64,000 nucleotides of DNA from assembly GCF_016403105.1 (NCBI RefSeq), contig NZ_CP046155.1:3253906-3317905 (forward strand), written 5' to 3'. The notes below the pieces were generated by a model that did no database searches, was not told where the DNA came from, and saw nothing but the letters and a program-made list of their open reading frames with translations. The position numbers and the translations under genes were made by a program. Positions 60,285 through 64,000 of the stretch are shown here, piece after piece (position 1 is the first letter of the stretch; every line of letters begins with the position of its first letter). The DNA is from Leptolyngbya sp. BL0902. GTDB lineage: Bacteria > Cyanobacteriota > Cyanobacteriia > Phormidesmidales > Phormidesmidaceae.

Positions 60285-62030
60285 ATGAAATTTAGTTGTC
60301 CACAAAGTGAACTCAATCATCACCTGTCCCTGGTGAGTCGGGCGGTGCCCTCACGTCCAAGTCGGCCCGTCCTCGGCAACATTTTAGTGATGGCGGATGC
60401 AAAACAGCAAACCGTTACCTTAGTAGGCTCCGATGAAGCGTTGGGGATTGAGAGCTACTTTTCTGCGAAAGTTGAAACCTCTGGCAGTTTGACGGTGCCC
60501 CCTAAGCTGTGGGGTGACATTGTTTCTCGGTTGCCTAATGACGTGATACGACTCGAAACCAATGTCGATGATGAGATAACAGTCACAATAACCAGTAGCT
60601 CAGGGCGCTACGAGATTCGTGGACTGGATGCGGAAGACTATCCTTCTCTAGCAACGGTGGAGGAAGGGAATGCGGTATCCCTGTCAGCAAAGTCGCTGCT
60701 GTATGGATTAGAAGGGACTCTATTTGCCACAAGTAATGATGAAACCAAGCAGGTTTTGACCGGGGTTCATGTTCTATCAGATGCCGATACCCTCGAATTT
60801 GCGGCTACTGATGATCATCGTTTAGCCGTGGTCAAAACGGCAACTAGTGCGGCCAGTTCTATTTCAGAAATGGATATGACTGTTCCCGCTAAAGCCCTGC
60901 GGGACATAGCCTATGCCCTTAAAATCCAAGCCTTTACAGGGACAGTGGAAGTGCGTTGGGATGACACCTATGTGCTATTCGATATGGGTATTCATAGGCT
61001 AACTACGAAACTACTGGAAGGGCAATATCCAAACTATCGCCAGTTGATGCCCAAGCAGTTCGCTCGTCAAGTCATCCTTGCTCGAGATGAACTAATCAAA
61101 AGCCTGAGTCGCATAGCGCTACTGGCCAGTCAAAGAAATGACATTGCTCAATTCTCTTTGAATAACGAAGACCAGAAGATAACTCTGTCGATAGAAGTCC
61201 AGGAAGTGGCGAAGGGGCGTGAGGGCTTATCGGCCCAAATGATAGGCGATGATCTAGAAATTGCTTTTAATGTGCGCTATTTGCTGGACGGATTGAAAGC
61301 GATAGATAGCAATCAGGTGAAGATTCAGTGCAATGCAGCTACAAGTCCTGCAATATTCAGTCCTTTTGGAGAGGATGACATTACCTATCTGGTTATGCCG
61401 ATTCAAATTCGCAACGGGTCGGCAAAAGATTCTGAGGATGAAGACCGGGCAGATATTAAACAAGAAGAATCAAAAGAAATCAAGGCCGTAAAGTCAGAAA
61501 TTCTTAGGGACGAAGAATCAGGAAATATTGATTCTGAAGAGTCTGAAGATCTTAGTCTCAATGAATCTGACTGGCTAGACTCCATTGAAATTGCTGCTCT
61601 TGAAGATGAGAGGGAAAAAGATCTAAAGCTGGTCATCATTCGCGAAGGCCAAGCTGTATTCAGGGAAAAACTGCTCTCTGCCTATGACGGACGGTGTGCA
61701 ATCACAGGTTATTCAGTCAAGGATGTTTTAGAGGCGGCCCATATTGTTCCCTGTCTAGGTGTGAAAACTAATCACCTATCCAATGGGTTGATTCTGAGAT
61801 CCGACTTACATAAGCTATTTGACTCATTCAAGATTACCGTCAACCCAGACACATTAACGGTCTGCGTAGCTCCAGATTTAATGAACACTGAGTACCATGA
61901 GTTGGATGGAAGACCTCTGAGAAAGGTGCAGCCTAACTATCCACCCGTGAGCAGGGCAGCTTTAAGGCATCATCTGAATCAATGTATTTGGTTTAACGAT
62001 GATGTCCTTAATCACCATGAAGTACCGTAA
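60285..62030 (+). CDS. DNA polymerase III beta-clamp paralogue fused to an HNH endonuclease
   Basis: 581 aa from ATG 60285, which gives the DnaN N-terminus (MKFSCPQSELNHHLSLVSRA); ATG 60270 and TTG 60231 are alternatives. Residues 1-376 form a full three-domain sliding clamp ending TYLVMPIQIR, where ordinary DnaN stops. An acidic linker rich in Glu, Asp, Ser and Lys follows (about 377-455). Residues about 456-560 are an HNH nuclease: FREKLLSAYDGRCAITG, H486 in EAAHI, N500 in SNGLIL, H509 in DLHKLFD. The clamp C-terminus lies on the partner-binding face, so the nuclease would be tethered where polymerases dock. It is probably not the housekeeping dnaN. An MNT-HEPN pair follows. Role unknown; defence is inferred. 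Confidence 0.88.
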   Translation: MKFSCPQSELNHHLSLVSRAVPSRPSRPVLGNILVMADAKQQTVTLVGSDEALGIESYFSAKVETSGSLTVPPKLWGDIVSRLPNDVIRLETNVDDEITVTITSSSGRYEIRGLDAEDYPSLATVEEGNAVSLSAKSLLYGLEGTLFATSNDETKQVLTGVHVLSDADTLEFAATDDHRLAVVKTATSAASSISEMDMTVPAKALRDIAYALKIQAFTGTVEVRWDDTYVLFDMGIHRLTTKLLEGQYPNYRQLMPKQFARQVILARDELIKSLSRIALLASQRNDIAQFSLNNEDQKITLSIEVQEVAKGREGLSAQMIGDDLEIAFNVRYLLDGLKAIDSNQVKIQCNAATSPAIFSPFGEDDITYLVMPIQIRNGSAKDSEDEDRADIKQEESKEIKAVKSEILRDEESGNIDSEESEDLSLNESDWLDSIEIAALEDEREKDLKLVIIREGQAVFREKLLSAYDGRCAITGYSVKDVLEAAHIVPCLGVKTNHLSNGLILRSDLHKLFDSFKITVNPDTLTVCVAPDLMNTEYHELDGRPLRKVQPNYPPVSRAALRHHLNQCIWFNDDVLNHHEVP

Positions 62031-62054
62031 CAGAACAGATGGACAACCGCTAGG

Positions 62055-62068
62055 CTAGGCTAGCCTAG
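62055..62068. repeat. CTAGGCTAGCCTAG palindrome
   Basis: Perfect 14-bp palindrome 25 bases after the clamp-HNH stop, preceded by CTAGG and followed by AAAGTCTTTT. Could be a weak terminator or a protein-binding site. Confidence 0.45.
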
Positions 62069-62116
62069 AAAGTCTTTTATGATGGGATAAGGCCGTTACT
62101 GGGGCATGGGTTTGCG

Positions 62117-62218
62117 ATGACATCACCCTTTCCGGGCATGGATCCTTATCTGGAACAGTCGTCGTTTCCATGGCCTCACGGATGCAGAATTGTAAGTTAT
62201 TCAAGGAGCCTAAAATGA
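62117..62218 (+). pseudogene. Remnant of a DUF4058-family gene (N-terminus only)
   Basis: ATG 62117 starts MTSPFPGMDPYLEQ, the hallmark N-terminus of the DUF4058 family (normally over 200 aa). After about 17 residues the homology ends (SSFPWPHGCRIVSYSRSLK) and the frame closes at TGA 62218. The stop overlaps the mntA start (ATGA). The remainder was probably lost when the toxin-antitoxin pair arrived, leaving a short leader peptide frame. Confidence 0.65.
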
Positions 62219-62556
62219 AAACTCTGACTCCACCTTTGTCAGCCAGCATTCAACTCACTCTCACCCATTGCAAGCAGCGGCTACAGCAATACTATGCCGA
62301 TAGATTTAAAGTCCTAATTCTCTATGGATCTGCGGCCAAACAGCAATTAACCCCCCAGAGTGATCTAGATTTGTTAGTGCTGTTAGAACCGCCCTTAGAC
62401 TATTTCCAAGAACTGCGGGCTATTGTTGATTTACTCTATCCCTTACAACTAGATTCCAGTTATTGGATTTCAGCTAAACCAGCCGCTACTACTGAGTTTG
62501 AGCAAGGTTTAACTCAACTTTATCGCAATATCCATCAAGAAGGTATTGCCCTATGA
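62215..62556 (+). CDS. mntA: MNT-type nucleotidyltransferase antitoxin
   Basis: 113 aa from ATG 62215 with a strong ribosome site (AAGGAG 7 bases upstream). Minimal nucleotidyltransferase fold: LYGSAAKQQ...QSDLDLL is the GS-x10-DxD motif with both metal Asp. In MNT-HEPN pairs this protein AMPylates and silences the HEPN toxin. Its stop overlaps the next start by 4 bases. Confidence 0.88.
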   Translation: MKTLTPPLSASIQLTLTHCKQRLQQYYADRFKVLILYGSAAKQQLTPQSDLDLLVLLEPPLDYFQELRAIVDLLYPLQLDSSYWISAKPAATTEFEQGLTQLYRNIHQEGIAL

Positions 62557-62942
62557 GTAGTACGCCTGAGATAGAATCTCATCTAGAACGAGCGGCTTCG
62601 TCCTTGCAAGCGGCAAACCTGTTGCGTTCGGCTGAGTTGCCCAATGATGCCGTATCCAGAGCCTATTATGCTATTTTCCACGCAGCATCTGCTTTGTTGC
62701 TAGCACAAAATTTAGAGTTTAAGAGTCATGCCGGGGTTTTGAGAGCGATCAGCTTAAATTTTGTGAAACCTGGAATATTGGAAAATAGTATGGGACGAGA
62801 TTTGAATTGGTTAGCCGAGTTGCGCCAAATCGCTGACTATGGGGAAATACGCAATGTTTCTATCCTAGATGTCGATAATGCAATCACGATTGCTGATGCT
62901 TTCCTGAACCAAGTGCATCAACTCCTAGAACGTGACCTGTGA
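62553..62942 (+). CDS. hepT: HEPN-domain toxin
   Basis: 129-aa all-helical HEPN protein, a predicted RNase. RAYYAIFHAA carries the R-x6-H catalytic motif. The classic RX4HXY target Tyr of Shewanella HepT is not in the same place, so control by AMPylation may use another residue (the YY in RAYYAIF is a candidate). Translationally coupled to mntA by an ATGA overlap. Confidence 0.88.
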   Translation: MSSTPEIESHLERAASSLQAANLLRSAELPNDAVSRAYYAIFHAASALLLAQNLEFKSHAGVLRAISLNFVKPGILENSMGRDLNWLAELRQIADYGEIRNVSILDVDNAITIADAFLNQVHQLLERDL

Positions 62943-63167
62943 TCCCCATCAAAACCCTTGTGTAGCAAGCCCTAAACGGCCAGGGGAAAGCCATCGCCGC
63001 CTACGAAGCGACAATTGATACTAATGACAACTGATTAGACACCGTTAGCGTTGAAATGGGACGAGTTACGGAGAGTGTCGTACCCTAGAAAACATAGGGC
63101 GGGTAAGGTGTCATGATAGAGAGCCTGTGTTTTGTCCTTTCGATTCTGTTCTGGCTCAGACGATTTC
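62943..63167 (+). other. Intergenic stretch with a possible TPR remnant
   Basis: No complete gene. A short frame near 62965-63030 reads QALNGQGKAIAAYEATIDTND, which resembles one tetratricopeptide unit (GKYEEAIAAYE-like) followed by a stop. It may be a decayed TPR gene; the match is short. Confidence 0.3.
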
Positions 63168-63275
63168 ATGATGCGTAAATCTTCCATCAACACAGCCATT
63201 TACATTCTGGCGATCCTGGTGGCCAACTATACAGCGGCCTGGTTTATCCCGCTACTGAACTTGAACCGTAGATGA
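63168..63275 (+). pseudogene. Short membrane frame, possible N-terminal fragment of a VUT-family transporter
   Basis: 35 codons from ATGATG at 63168: RKSSINTAIYILAILVA, then NYTAAWFIPL, one transmembrane helix, then NLNRR and stop. The ANYTAAWFIP stretch resembles the first helix of cyanobacterial VUT/YhhQ-type proteins, but the remainder is missing. It might instead be a genuine small membrane protein. Confidence 0.4.
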
Positions 63276-63312
63276 TATTTATAGCTACCTCCAATAGTTG
63301 TGGTGAAGATAG

Positions 63313-63344
63313 AACCCCGGTTTCTTTAAGAAGCCGGGGTTCTT
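63313..63344 (-). terminator. Palindromic repeat downstream of glmS (right copy)
   Basis: Exact inverted copy of the 32-bp element at 60199-60230. On the minus strand it starts 15 bases after the glmS stop, the same position it has relative to glutamate synthase; only a CTATC follows rather than a T-run, so it is a weaker terminator in this direction. Confidence 0.75.
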
Positions 63345-63359
63345 TGGTGAGATAGCCCT

Positions 63360-64000
63360 TTATTCTACAGTGACGCTCTTGGCGAGGTTGCGGGGTTGAT
63401 CCACATCCAACCCCCGTCGGGCGGCGATGTGGTAGGCCAGCAGTTGCAGTGGGATCACCGCCACGATGGGCGACAGCAGTTCGTCCACCGGGGGCACGGG
63501 CAGCAGTTTGTCGAAGGTTTCGGCGGCATCAGCATCCCCGATGGGCACCACGCCGATCAGTTGGGCGTCGCGGGCCTTGGCCTCCTGGGCATTGGAGAGC
63601 ACCTTGTCGTAGACGCTTCCCGGCATGGCGATGGCCACCACGGGCACCTTGGCATCCAGCAGGGCAATGGGGCCGTGCTTCATTTCGCCAGCGGGGTAGC
63701 CCTCGGCGTGGATGTAGCTAATTTCCTTCAGTTTCAGGGCACCCTCTAGGGCAATGGGGAAGTTCACCCCTCGGCCTAGGTAGATGAAGTCTTGGGTGTC
63801 ATTGAAGTCGTGGGCCAGTTCTTCGATGTAGCGCTCTTGACTTTCGAGCACTTGCTCGATGTAGGCCGGGAGCTGGTGCAGTTGCTCAATGATTTCCTCG
63901 ATGCGCTGGGGCGAGAGGGTCTTGCGACGATAGGCCAAATCTAGGGCCAGGAAGTAGAAAGCCATCACCTGGGCGGTGAAGGTTTTGGTGGCGGCCACGC
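63360..64000 (-). CDS. glmS: Glutamine-fructose-6-phosphate aminotransferase, C-terminal part (runs off window)
   Basis: The last 213 codons of GlmS, open to the window edge. SIS-domain sequence: VAATKTFTAQ, the isomerase signature ALKLKEISYIHAEGYPAGEMKHGPIAL, and the canonical end DQPRNLAKSVTVE. Makes glucosamine-6-phosphate for peptidoglycan and lipopolysaccharide. The N-terminal amidotransferase half lies beyond base 64000. Converges with glutamate synthase across the 60.2-63.3 kb island. Confidence 0.95.
   Translation of the reverse strand, partial: VAATKTFTAQVMAFYFLALDLAYRRKTLSPQRIEEIIEQLHQLPAYIEQVLESQERYIEELAHDFNDTQDFIYLGRGVNFPIALEGALKLKEISYIHAEGYPAGEMKHGPIALLDAKVPVVAIAMPGSVYDKVLSNAQEAKARDAQLIGVVPIGDADAAETFDKLLPVPPVDELLSPIVAVIPLQLLAYHIAARRGLDVDQPRNLAKSVTVE

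Overview
The window comes from a cyanobacterium with a GC-rich chromosome. The diagnostic loci are a phycocyanin rod operon (cpcBACD plus the lyase genes cpcE and cpcF), psbEFLJ with rubA and ycf48, ndhCKJ, chlD, ferredoxin-type glutamate synthase and the clpP-clpX/tig cluster. GC content, gene order and protein style suggest a filamentous Leptolyngbya/Nodosilinea-like lineage. That placement is an inference; no rRNA or tRNA gene was seen to test it.

Layout. 1-5 kb (+): the 3' part of chlD, a class III adenylate cyclase fused to three helical repeats, and a pentapeptide-repeat protein. 5-10 kb (-): cpcB-cpcA-cpcC-cpcD-cpcE-cpcF, with dispersed palindromes between the distal genes. 10-14 kb (-): a CobW-type G3E GTPase, a VOC protein and ndhC-ndhK-ndhJ with a clear terminator. 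14-16.6 kb (+): rubA, ycf48 and psbE-F-L-J, a photosystem II assembly/cytochrome b559 block with a good promoter and terminator. 16.8-18.7 kb (+): a polysaccharide deacetylase fused to a phosphodiester glycosidase domain. 18.7-26.3 kb (-): asd, dapA, rnj (RNase J), rne (RNase E) and rnhB; the two RNase genes have long untranslated leaders. 26.5-31 kb (+): tig, clpP, clpX and an alpha/beta hydrolase.

31-39 kb is accessory. A single-chain type IIG/type ISP-like restriction-modification gene is split in two. About 1.2 kb of toxin-antitoxin material sits between its nuclease/methyltransferase half and its specificity half, including a DUF4258 toxin gene broken by one in-frame stop codon. bioA follows, with an 833-bp IS5-family (IS427-type) element starting inside its stop codon, then an MFS transporter and a small coiled-coil membrane protein. 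39.4-42 kb: a MerR/CueR-like operator, a copper chaperone and a copper P-type ATPase. 42-46 kb: pheA, a family 2 glycosyltransferase and a Wzx-like flippase. 46.7-51.6 kb (-): the str operon rpsL-rpsG-fusA-tuf-rpsJ, followed by a Lon-N domain gene. 51.8-55 kb (-): an A-type Fe-S carrier, a cupin and a secreted phosphodiester glycosidase. 55.5-60.2 kb (+): ferredoxin-dependent glutamate synthase. The window ends in the 3' part of glmS (-).

The most unusual item lies between the convergent genes for glutamate synthase and glmS, at 60.2-63.3 kb. This small island is bounded by two perfect 32-bp inverted copies of a palindromic terminator-like repeat. It encodes a DNA polymerase III beta-clamp paralogue with an acidic linker and a C-terminal HNH endonuclease domain, followed by an MNT-HEPN toxin-antitoxin pair and truncated gene remnants (a DUF4058 start and possibly a VUT-family start). 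A nuclease tethered to a sliding clamp beside a toxin-antitoxin pair looks like a candidate defence or replication-linked nuclease system.
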